A stretch of 64,000 nucleotides of DNA. Source: Ardenticatena maritima (lineage in GTDB: Bacteria; Chloroflexota; Anaerolineae; Ardenticatenales; Ardenticatenaceae). Location: NCBI RefSeq assembly GCF_001306175.1, contig NZ_LGKN01000006.1, positions 186,001 through 250,000 on the forward strand, read 5' to 3'. Below are positions 8,834 to 18,396 of this stretch, piece after piece (the stretch's first letter is position 1; each line of letters begins with the position of its first letter). The notes beneath the pieces are model-generated. The model was not told the origin of the DNA. It saw only the letters and a list, made by a program, of their open reading frames with translations, and made no database searches. Position numbers and translations under genes: made by a program.

Positions 8834-9883
8834 TCAGACGGCGACGTACTCCCACGTATCTGTGCGGCGCAACGGCGCGCGGCGCAAGTCGTCCAGAGAC
8901 GTTGCGCCCACACAAAACGCTGCAATGCGCAATTCTTCAATGTAGGCCTGGAACGTGTCGAAAACGGCCTGGGTGTGGTCGGTGGCTGGCTGCAACAACG
9001 GTGCGGCGCTTCCCACCAGTGTCGCGCCGAGGCGAATGGCTTTGGCGGCATCCACGCCACTGCGAATACCGCCACTGGCAAAGACCAGCACCTCCGGTGG
9101 CACAGCGGCGCGCACTTCCATGAGCGCCAGAGCAGTGGGAATCCCCCAACCGGCAAACGTGTGGGCAATGTGGCGGCGCAAGGGGTCTTGCTGGCGGTAG
9201 GCTTCAACCTCGCTCCAACTGGTGCCGCCCGCCCCCGCCACATCAATCGCCGCCACACCACACTCCACCAGGCGCATGGCAACGCGCGCGCTAATGCCGT
9301 TCCCCACTTCTTTCACCACAATGGGCACATCCAACTGACGCGCCAGCGTTTCAATTTTGGCGTAAAGCCCACGCCAATCGCGGTCTCCCCCCGGCTGGAC
9401 GGCTTCTTGCAAGGGGTTGAGGTGCAAAATCAGCGCATCGGCTTCAATCATCTCCACGGCGCGCCGCGCCTCATCCACGCCATACCCTTCGTTCAACTGC
9501 ACGGCGCCAAAATTCGCCAGCAGCAAAATATCAGGGGCAACGTGCCGCACGCGGTAGGTCGCCGCCAGCGCATCATCTTCCAGCGCCGCCCGTTGCGACC
9601 CCACCCCCATGGCAATGCCCAGCGCCTGCGCGGCTTCCGCTAGGTGCAGGTTGATACGCGCCGCCTCGCTGGTGCCGCCCGTCATACTGCTGATGAGGAA
9701 CGGGGCGCGCAACTCACGCCCCCACATGCGCACGCGCAAATCCACTTCATCCAGATGACATTCGGGCAAAGCGACATGCTCGAAAAAGAAGCGCTCAAAG
9801 CCGGTCGTGACACCTTTGGCGCGTACATCTTTTTGCAACACAATATCAATGTGGTCTTGCTTGCGTGATTCAATTGAGGTCAT
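8834..9883 (-). CDS. fni: Type 2 isopentenyl-diphosphate delta-isomerase
   Basis: A 349-residue FMN- and NAD(P)H-dependent isomerase that interconverts isopentenyl and dimethylallyl diphosphate for isoprenoid synthesis. Family marks are [11 protein letters not shown] at the N terminus, [10 protein letters not shown] with the following GVGSQRAAL (FMN site), [26 protein letters not shown], and [12 protein letters not shown] followed by [20 protein letters not shown], the phosphate-binding end of the TIM barrel. Full family length. It is the first gene of a minus-strand operon with the flavin/Fe-S oxidoreductase, and diverges from gyrB. Its promoter is TTGCCT-N16-TATAGT at 9921-9948. Confidence 0.95.
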   Translation of the reverse strand: MTSIESRKQDHIDIVLQKDVRAKGVTTGFERFFFEHVALPECHLDEVDLRVRMWGRELRAPFLISSMTGGTSEAARINLHLAEAAQALGIAMGVGSQRAALEDDALAATYRVRHVAPDILLLANFGAVQLNEGYGVDEARRAVEMIEADALILHLNPLQEAVQPGGDRDWRGLYAKIETLARQLDVPIVVKEVGNGISARVAMRLVECGVAAIDVAGAGGTSWSEVEAYRQQDPLRRHIAHTFAGWGIPTALALMEVRAAVPPEVLVFASGGIRSGVDAAKAIRLGATLVGSAAPLLQPATDHTQAVFDTFQAYIEELRIAAFCVGATSLDDLRRAPLRRTDTWEYVAV

Positions 9884-9920
9884 TGGCGTTCCTCTGTCCG
9901 CTCAAATTTGGGATGCTTCC

Positions 9921-9948
9921 ACTATACCAACAGAAGGCTGAAAGGCAA
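9921..9948 (-). promoter_or_regulatory. Promoter of the fni operon
   Basis: Minus-strand TTGCCT (9943-9948), a 16-bp spacer and TATAGT (9921-9926), about 38 bp before the fni start codon. Confidence 0.6.
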
Positions 9949-9998
9949 TAGCCGCTCATCGAAAATCGCGCTATCTCTTCGCCCCTTGTCGCGGCTTG

Positions 9999-10007
9999 TG
10001 CTATAAT
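9999..10007 (+). promoter_or_regulatory. Extended -10 promoter element of gyrB
   Basis: TGCTATAAT is a perfect extended -10 (TGn-TATAAT), about 85 bp before the GTG start of gyrB. No good -35 hexamer is visible at the right distance, as is common for extended -10 promoters. Confidence 0.6.
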
Positions 10008-10011
10008 GTAG

Positions 10012-12003
<1,992 letters not shown>

Positions 12004-12023
12004 GCCCGATTGACATGCCATGT

Positions 12024-12057
12024 CCCCTTACCAGAAACGACTGGTAAGGGGATTTTT
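12024..12057 (+). terminator. Intrinsic terminator of gyrB
   Basis: Perfect 11-bp stem CCCCTTACCAG / CTGGTAAGGGG with a 6-base loop, followed by ATTTTTG. Confidence 0.9.
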
Positions 12058-12073
12058 GTATTCATGGGGGCGT

Positions 12074-12102
12074 TTGTGAGCAACCCAGCATCAATTTATA
12101 CT
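12074..12102 (+). promoter_or_regulatory. Candidate promoter of the arginine-decarboxylase-like gene
   Basis: TTGTGA (12074-12079), a 17-bp spacer and TATACT (12097-12102). It leaves a leader of roughly 130 bases before the start codon at 12241, in which I see no clear open frame or hairpin. Confidence 0.5.
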
Positions 12103-12240
12103 TTTAAGGTTGCGACGCTCAGGGGTGAGCATGAAAATAGATACCCAAGCGGGCGGAAATAACGTACTGCGCATAGCTCAATACGTCTCAAACACTGTTT
12201 GCCAAACGTGTATCACCATCTCAAAGAGTGAGGGAGTTCG

Positions 12241-13707
12241 ATGAATATCATACCGACAATTGGCTGGGAATCGCCCGACCCCGTACCTGACGGCTACCGT
12301 TTCAACGAGTACCTGCATGTACGCAACGGGCATCTTTTCTATGAAGACCTGGACCTGGCGGCGCTCTTCCTGAACGACGGCACCAGCCCGCTCAGTGTCC
12401 CCCTGGCAAGCCCGCTGGAACTGGTTTATTTGCCCAAAATCCGCGACAAAATTCGCTATCTGCAAGACGTGTTTGCGCGCGCCATCATCGAACAAGAATA
12501 CACGGGGCGCTTCTACTATGCCTACGCCTCGAAAGCAAACGCAGCCGAAGAAGTCATCCGCACCACGTTAGGCGCAGGCATTCATCACGAAATGTCATCC
12601 ACGGTAGACGTGGACATTGTGCGCCTCATGATTCAGCGCGGCTACATCACACCCGACCAGATGATTATTGCCAACGGTTTCAAGATGGCGGGCATGCCCT
12701 ATTCGCGCAATCTCATTCAGCTGAAGCGCGAATATCCCGACTACCGCATCATCCCCGTGATTGAAAACCTGGCGGAACTGCCGCCGTTGATCGAATCGGG
12801 ATTGCCCTTTGAAGTGGGGCTCCGCCAGAAATCGTACGGGAAGCACCCCAACGTCGCCGCCATGGACTTCGCCAATTCGCGCTTTGGCTTGACGATTGGC
12901 GAAATTTGGGACGCCGCCGAGATGATTGCCCAATCCCCCAACCTGACCTTGCGGCTCTATCATGGCATGGTGGGCAGCCAATTGACCGACCCACAAGATT
13001 TTGTCGAACGATTGACACCCCCGCTGGAAGTTTTCGCCCAACTTCGTGAAGAATTTCCTACACTCACCATTTTTGACTTTGGGGGCGGTGTTCCCGTCGG
13101 GCTCACCCTCGATTTTGACTTCGACTACTACGAGTTTGCCATTCGGCTGCTCCAAGCCATTCAGGTGCTCTGCGCACGCTACAACATCCCCGAACCCGAC
13201 ATCATGGGCGAAATGGGGCGCTACACCGTGGCCGAACATGGCGCCCACCTCTTCCGCGTACTGTTGGTGAAAGACAACAACTCGCCCCTGCCCTGGTACA
13301 TCATTGACGGTTCCATCATGTCTTCATTCCCCGACACGTGGGCGCTGGGTGAACATTTTATCGTCTTGCCGCTCAACCACCTGGACAAACCGTTTCGCCG
13401 CGTGCAACTGGGGGGGCTCACCTGCGACAGCGACGACGTCTATCCGCCGAAAGGCAGCGAAGCCGAACTCTGGCTCCCCGTCGAAACCGAGAACCTGTAC
13501 ATTGGCTTTTTTGCCGTCGGGGCATACCAGGAAATGCTGGGCGGCGTCGGCGGGAGCAAGCATTGCGTCATCCCCGAAGCCAACGAACTGATTGTAGACC
13601 GCAACCCCGATGGCTCGTATTCGTTCGAGTTGTTTGTGGGGCAAGCCCCCGAAGACGTGCTGGACAACCCGGATATCGCTAAGCCCTGTCAGCCTGTGCA
13701 AGCCTGA
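12241..13707 (+). CDS. Fold-type III PLP decarboxylase, arginine decarboxylase-like
   Basis: A 488-residue decarboxylase of the alanine-racemase/DAP-decarboxylase fold. The lysine that would bind PLP is in FYYAYASKANAAEEVI (about residue 101); the glycine loop that holds the cofactor phosphate is IFDFGGGVPVGL; EMGRYTVAEHGAH and the C-terminal catalytic segment GGLTCDSDDVY follow. The CDSD signature matches biosynthetic arginine decarboxylase (SpeA), which gives agmatine for polyamine synthesis, better than diaminopimelate decarboxylase. It is shorter than E. coli SpeA (about 650 residues), so inserted domains of that enzyme are missing. Substrate is therefore provisional. GAGGGAG precedes the ATG. 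The stop codon itself lies inside the first terminator hairpin. Confidence 0.75.
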   Translation: MNIIPTIGWESPDPVPDGYRFNEYLHVRNGHLFYEDLDLAALFLNDGTSPLSVPLASPLELVYLPKIRDKIRYLQDVFARAIIEQEYTGRFYYAYASKANAAEEVIRTTLGAGIHHEMSSTVDVDIVRLMIQRGYITPDQMIIANGFKMAGMPYSRNLIQLKREYPDYRIIPVIENLAELPPLIESGLPFEVGLRQKSYGKHPNVAAMDFANSRFGLTIGEIWDAAEMIAQSPNLTLRLYHGMVGSQLTDPQDFVERLTPPLEVFAQLREEFPTLTIFDFGGGVPVGLTLDFDFDYYEFAIRLLQAIQVLCARYNIPEPDIMGEMGRYTVAEHGAHLFRVLLVKDNNSPLPWYIIDGSIMSSFPDTWALGEHFIVLPLNHLDKPFRRVQLGGLTCDSDDVYPPKGSEAELWLPVETENLYIGFFAVGAYQEMLGGVGGSKHCVIPEANELIVDRNPDGSYSFELFVGQAPEDVLDNPDIAKPCQPVQA

Positions 13708-13718
13708 CAGGGCTTTCT
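13682..13718 (+). terminator. Intrinsic terminator overlapping the decarboxylase stop codon
   Basis: 11-bp stem AGCCCTGTCAG / CTGACAGGGCT with a TTTCT tail. The TGA stop (13705-13707) is part of the right arm. Confidence 0.8.
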
Positions 13719-13741
13719 CGCCAGACTGTTCCTGCCATCTC

Positions 13742-13786
13742 ATGCCAGACGTTACCCTTGCCACGTCTGGCATATTTTGTTGTTTT
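13742..13786 (+). terminator. Second terminator-like hairpin between convergent genes
   Basis: 10-bp stem ATGCCAGACG / CGTCTGGCAT with a 12-base loop, followed by ATTTTGTTGTTTT on the plus strand. It overlaps the end of the convergent lipoprotein gene, so it backs up the previous terminator. Confidence 0.65.
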
Positions 13787-15560
13787 CCTCATTCTCCTCA
13801 GCAATGTTGTCATAGGGGTCAATCACAAGGCAAATCGTGCAATCAGGGTCGTAGCATCCCCCTGTCGTTGACGGCAACACGAATTCCCAAAACAGACCAT
13901 TCGGGCTGGGCGGCAATTCCTTGATATTGGTGCTCAGAAACGCATCGGGGTCAGCGCGCACCTGAACTTCAACTTCATAGAGACTTGTTTCACCTGTGTT
14001 GAAAAGCCAGGCATAGACCGTTACCTGGCATTCGTATCCATTACACGTTTCGGTGAAGTCGTCTAACAAGATAGCGAGGTCGGGTAATGGTGTGGGGGTG
14101 ATAGAAGGTGTGATGGTGGGTGTAATCGTGGGAGGTGGTTGGCGCGTGGGCAAGGCCTGCAACTCATATCCTTCGCAGGCAATGTATTCCGGATCGCCCA
14201 ATATCCATCCTTTCGCCTGCGCCTCGGCTACAACAAAGAGCCAGCGCTCGTTGGCGAGACGCCCCAATGGTTCAAACGATGTTGACGGTGGTAAAGTTGT
14301 GATGACATCAGCGTCGAGGCGAGGCGCCGCGCGCAAACGGAGGGCTACGCGGGTCTCGCAAAACGGTTCCAATTGCTCGGCGGAACGTGGTGGCGCAGGC
14401 TCGCCATCAGGCGTAGGCGGGGTGAGGCTAAATCCAAGAAAACAGCCATGTTTGAGCGATAGGGAGGCGTAGTGATATGGGGTTGGTGAACGACTACTCA
14501 ACACTTCGACCTGACCAGCATCTGATTGAACAAAGACACGGGCAATCTCTTCATAAGCCGGATCAAACACCACCAACTCTCCCGTGTGCGGTTCTGCACG
14601 ATTGAGAATCGTAACATCGAGCGATTCTACGCGCGCCAAAACGGAGCGAAAATCAAAGGTGACCATGCCGTTTTGAATCACCACATCGTTGTTGCCGTCC
14701 CGATTGCAATCCTCAAGTGTGTATGTACCGCCTTCATGCAGCGTCAGTCGGACACCTTCAACAATAAATGATTCACCTGGTGGGGGAAGTGTTTCCAAAG
14801 ACGTAAGGTTGCTGGTGACATCGGCAAAAGACCAGAGCACTTCACCCACCTCACGCACCGGTTGACCAGTGCGCACTTTCCGCAACCATTCTTCTACAGC
14901 CCGCATATCTGCTTGAATGCCGGGGCTGGGTTCATCCACAGGCGCAACCCAACGTGCCGTCCCAGCCGGCACAGGCTTGGTAACGCCGTCCGCCGTAATG
15001 CTCAAATCATCCTCGGCTGCCTCCAACCCAATGACCCATTCCAACGGGGCTTCTTCCTCACGCACAACGAGAAAACGTGTGCCTGTGGCTTGCACCACCG
15101 CAATTTGCCCATTCTCGAACTCGCTTTCGACAATCAGGATACGCTCTTGCAAGGCTTCATCCGGGTTGAAATCAAACAATGCCGCCCCCGCCACCAACAC
15201 GAAGTTGGCAATGGCTGATTGCTCGTCGGCGGAGAGTTGTTGAATGCGCAACTCGCCATCGCGTGTAATGTCGGCAGTAATCAAGTCACCGAACCGCAAG
15301 ATGGCGCGCCCCTGCTCATCTACATCGACGCCATCTCCCACCTGCACAGGTGCTGTACGCGGCGCGGGAACAGGTGTACGCGCCGCGGCACGTACCACAA
15401 AAGCGTTGTCAAGCAGAGATTCAAGGTTGGCTTGTTCAGACGTATCGGACGTATCGGATGGCGGTTCTGGGGTACGTACCGCACTCTCTTCACCGCGACA
15501 TGCGCTAAGCCCCATCAGCACGAACAGGCACAGTATGACTAATCGCCAAAGTTCGTTCAT
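13752..15560 (-). CDS. Lipoprotein with FecR-like, SH3-like and CARDB-like segments
   Basis: A 602-residue surface lipoprotein of unknown function. The N terminus has a hydrophobic core and lipobox LSAC (Cys about 21), then a Pro/Thr/Ser-rich spacer. Residues about 70-215 resemble a FecR-type domain (QVGDGVDVDEQGRAILRFGD and VQATGTRFLVVREEE). A middle part contains cysteines and an EDCNRDGNNDVVI segment. Residues about 410-470 look like a bacterial SH3 repeat (VALRLRAAPRLDADVITTLP). A linker of TPTITPSITPTPLP leads to a C-terminal beta domain (AWLFNTGETSLYEVEVQVRA, NIAEENEENNKICQTW) like CARDB. It is the last gene of the CHAT/STAND operon, 21 bp after the STAND gene, with AGGAG before the ATG. 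The domain calls are by eye; the role of an exported partner in this operon is unknown. Confidence 0.7.
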   Translation of the reverse strand: MNELWRLVILCLFVLMGLSACRGEESAVRTPEPPSDTSDTSEQANLESLLDNAFVVRAAARTPVPAPRTAPVQVGDGVDVDEQGRAILRFGDLITADITRDGELRIQQLSADEQSAIANFVLVAGAALFDFNPDEALQERILIVESEFENGQIAVVQATGTRFLVVREEEAPLEWVIGLEAAEDDLSITADGVTKPVPAGTARWVAPVDEPSPGIQADMRAVEEWLRKVRTGQPVREVGEVLWSFADVTSNLTSLETLPPPGESFIVEGVRLTLHEGGTYTLEDCNRDGNNDVVIQNGMVTFDFRSVLARVESLDVTILNRAEPHTGELVVFDPAYEEIARVFVQSDAGQVEVLSSRSPTPYHYASLSLKHGCFLGFSLTPPTPDGEPAPPRSAEQLEPFCETRVALRLRAAPRLDADVITTLPPSTSFEPLGRLANERWLFVVAEAQAKGWILGDPEYIACEGYELQALPTRQPPPTITPTITPSITPTPLPDLAILLDDFTETCNGYECQVTVYAWLFNTGETSLYEVEVQVRADPDAFLSTNIKELPPSPNGLFWEFVLPSTTGGCYDPDCTICLVIDPYDNIAEENEENNKICQTWQG

Positions 15561-15581
15561 GGCTCACTCCTTTCTTTTCCC

Positions 15582-18386
15582 TCACCTGAGAACCAACCAG
15601 ACAATCCAAAGCGCTATGAGACCGGCAACGCCATACAAGCCAAGCATGATCCACTGTGCCCGTTGCGCCCATGCGCCATCACCCAGTTCACGTATCAGCA
15701 CCCCCACGAAACGGGGCACCGCCCCCGCCAATGCGCCTAACATCCCCCCTACTAACATGCCCACCAGCCCCGTCGCCAACAAGGTGCCGCCACGCACACT
15801 TTGTTCCGCCATAAGCATCACGGTAAGCATTCCTACCAATCCCCCGCCGACGAGCGCGCCCCACCGCGCCCCTTGTAGCGTTTGCGCCGCAATAAAATCG
15901 CGCCGCCGCGCCCACCGACGCCGCCAAACAACGCGCCGCACCTGCCCACGCCACTTCGCCGGCAAGAACTGTTCCACTTGCGGCTGAATGTCGCGCAGGT
16001 GATACAAGGCTTCAGGTGCGTGGGGATGGTCAGTTTGCCAGGCGGAAACAAGCCGGCTGGTGGCTTCACGCAACAATGGGAGCGGGAGCATGGCGATGGC
16101 GTCCACCGCCGCCTGCCGCACCGTTTCGTCTGGGTCGTCTATCGCCAGATGAGGCAATGTGTCAACATGGGGAGACAATGCCCACTCCCCAACCGCACGC
16201 GCGGCACGTGCCCGCACAAATGGTTCGGGGTATTCAAGCAAGCGTGTGAAAATCGGCGTGAATGCCGATGATGGTGCTTCATTCATCGGGGAAGTGCCAT
16301 AAGCAATAGCGCTGGCAAAACAGAGTGCCTGTTCATCAGCACTCAACCGCAATCGTGAGCGGTGGCGTTCAATGAGCGCCAAATCATCTGGAGGGAGCAA
16401 ACGGCCTCGCTCGCGCCATTCACGCACAGCAGAACGCAAAATTTCGCGGGCTTTCTGGGCCGCCCAAAACGCTTCCCCCAACCAGCGGGCAATGTTGGCG
16501 GCGAGGTAGTCATGCGTCAATTCGTAATAAATCCCGCTGGGTGTCTCGTATCGGCGGACGAGCCGTTGTGCCACAAGTTGTTCCAGCAGGTGCTGTGCCG
16601 TATCTCCATCGAGGTCAGCGGAGCGGGCGATCTCATCAAGCGCCACACGTGTTTTCAAACCGCTGCTTCCCACCAGCAACCCCAAGACCATGCGAATGCG
16701 CGGTTGTTCGGGTGGCGGAAACGTAGCAATGATATCATCAAGGTAGCGCCCCAAAAGCGCTATCGTCCCACCAAGCCACTCCAGGTCTTCACTCGTCAGT
16801 GTCGTGCGCCCCTCGCCTTCTACGACATGGCGATAGAGCGCATCGGCAACAATTTGGAGATGGGGTGGCACAACCCGCCCCGTTTCGTCGGTCAGGTCGT
16901 CCAGCAAGCGTTCAAGCAAGGGGGGCTCCCATGTAACGCCGAACAATGCAGCAGGATCTTCCAAGGCGGCTCGCGCTGTTTCACGGGCGAGAGGGGGTAG
17001 GTAAAAACGCACATCCAGCAAGCCAGGGAAAGTTTCCCGCAGGGCATCAAGTCGCCCAATAAATTCTTCACGCATTACCAAAACCAGGCGTATATCGAGA
17101 CTGCGGTCAGCAAGCAACGCCATAACTTCTCCGAGTTGGGTGGGCTGCTCATCGAGGGGTGTTTGCACGAAGAATTGCTCGAACTGATCAATCACCAGCA
17201 CAAGCGGCCCCCCAAGTGCATGCTGCAACTGCCGAATAAGGGTTGCCGGTTCTTCACCAGAAACAGGCAGGCTGAGCGCTTGACACTCTTCACGCAAGGC
17301 AGATTGAATGCGTTCGAGCAGCGAGGTTGAAGCAACAGGCGTTGTAGAAATCAACAATGCTCGCATGGCTGCGAGACGCGGCGCTACTCCTGCTTGCAGC
17401 AGGCTGGTTTTGCCACTTCCTGAGCCCCCATACAACACCACGTGCCGCCGCGCCAGAATGCGGTGCGTCAGGCGGCGGCTTTCTTCCTGCCGCCCGGCAA
17501 AAATAGCGGCATCACTCTGAGTGAAACTTTCCAGGGCTTTGTAGGGACGTTCAGGACGTGCAGAAGTGATACGGTTTTCGAGAGGGTTAGGAGGTGGTTC
17601 AACAGTTTGTTGTTGCAAGCGCTCCACAGCTACGGCCAGACGTTCAAAGAAATCTGGCAGGTCGGTTTCAATCAACGTCACGTTGCGTCGTTTCCAGTAC
17701 GCCACTTCATTTTCAGGCGGCAAACGGGGCACCAATGCAAAGGCGGGGCGTCGGAATTGCCCCATGAGGTCTTCGATTTGGTCGAACATGTCACGCACGA
17801 TGGGGTGTTCCAGGTTATAGCCAACAAAGACGAGGGTTTTGGTGGCAAAATAAGCACGCACCACATCGTGCAAAGCACTCATGGAGCGCAAGAAGCGTCG
17901 CACGTCATCTTCGGTTATATAGAGGTGCTCAGGGTCTTCGATATCACCTTGCAATTTAATCAGCGCAATACGTGATTCATCAAAAAAGGGCAAATCGGCG
18001 TCGCGGCGAATACGCACATAGGCTTTGCCGAACTGCTCCAGCGCGGTTTCCAATGCACGGTCGAAGCGCGTCGTGACGACTTTGGCGAAAGGGGGTAAGG
18101 CTTCTGCCAATAACTGGTGCACAACATCGGGACGGGGCATCAGGGTTTGCAAGCCGTCACGCAAAGCAGCCAGAAGTGTTGCGCGCCCGACTTGCACCTC
18201 GACATCGCGGGCAACAAGGCTCAATGCGCGATCAGGCGGGCCAATCGCAAAGGTTTGCGCCAGGTATTCCGCGAGCTGCTGGTCCAAGGCTTGGCGACCT
18301 TGCCCATGCAACCCTGTTCCAACGACAAATACCACGTTGTCTTGAAGCAACTGGGTCGCCAACTGGTCAATCAGGATTGTGGTCAT
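15582..18386 (-). CDS. SIR2-like / nSTAND NTPase / HEAT repeat / membrane protein
   Basis: A 934-residue multidomain protein. Residues about 1-265 are SIR2-like: VVFVVGTGLHG, VVTTRFDRALE, LIKLQGDIEDPEHLYITEDD and LVFVGYNLEHPIVRD follow the order of SIR2_2 motifs, but the catalytic Asn (TTNYD to TTRFD) and His (HG to QG) are replaced, so NAD cleavage is doubtful. Residues about 290-680 are an nSTAND1-type NTPase with YKALESFTQSDAAIFAGR, Walker A YGGSGSGKTS, Walker B LVLVIDQFEQFF and a C-terminal ELTHDYLA. Residues about 740-840 look like HEAT repeats (VRARAARAVGEWA, VRQAAVDAIAML). The last 100 residues contain about three hydrophobic segments, so it is probably membrane-bound. The ATG lies 10 bp after the CHAT gene, with GAGGAA overlapping that stop codon, suggesting coupled translation. 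Confidence 0.82.
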   Translation of the reverse strand: MTTILIDQLATQLLQDNVVFVVGTGLHGQGRQALDQQLAEYLAQTFAIGPPDRALSLVARDVEVQVGRATLLAALRDGLQTLMPRPDVVHQLLAEALPPFAKVVTTRFDRALETALEQFGKAYVRIRRDADLPFFDESRIALIKLQGDIEDPEHLYITEDDVRRFLRSMSALHDVVRAYFATKTLVFVGYNLEHPIVRDMFDQIEDLMGQFRRPAFALVPRLPPENEVAYWKRRNVTLIETDLPDFFERLAVAVERLQQQTVEPPPNPLENRITSARPERPYKALESFTQSDAAIFAGRQEESRRLTHRILARRHVVLYGGSGSGKTSLLQAGVAPRLAAMRALLISTTPVASTSLLERIQSALREECQALSLPVSGEEPATLIRQLQHALGGPLVLVIDQFEQFFVQTPLDEQPTQLGEVMALLADRSLDIRLVLVMREEFIGRLDALRETFPGLLDVRFYLPPLARETARAALEDPAALFGVTWEPPLLERLLDDLTDETGRVVPPHLQIVADALYRHVVEGEGRTTLTSEDLEWLGGTIALLGRYLDDIIATFPPPEQPRIRMVLGLLVGSSGLKTRVALDEIARSADLDGDTAQHLLEQLVAQRLVRRYETPSGIYYELTHDYLAANIARWLGEAFWAAQKAREILRSAVREWRERGRLLPPDDLALIERHRSRLRLSADEQALCFASAIAYGTSPMNEAPSSAFTPIFTRLLEYPEPFVRARAARAVGEWALSPHVDTLPHLAIDDPDETVRQAAVDAIAMLPLPLLREATSRLVSAWQTDHPHAPEALYHLRDIQPQVEQFLPAKWRGQVRRVVWRRRWARRRDFIAAQTLQGARWGALVGGGLVGMLTVMLMAEQSVRGGTLLATGLVGMLVGGMLGALAGAVPRFVGVLIRELGDGAWAQRAQWIMLGLYGVAGLIALWIVWLVLR

Positions 18387-18396
18387 TTGAGATTCC

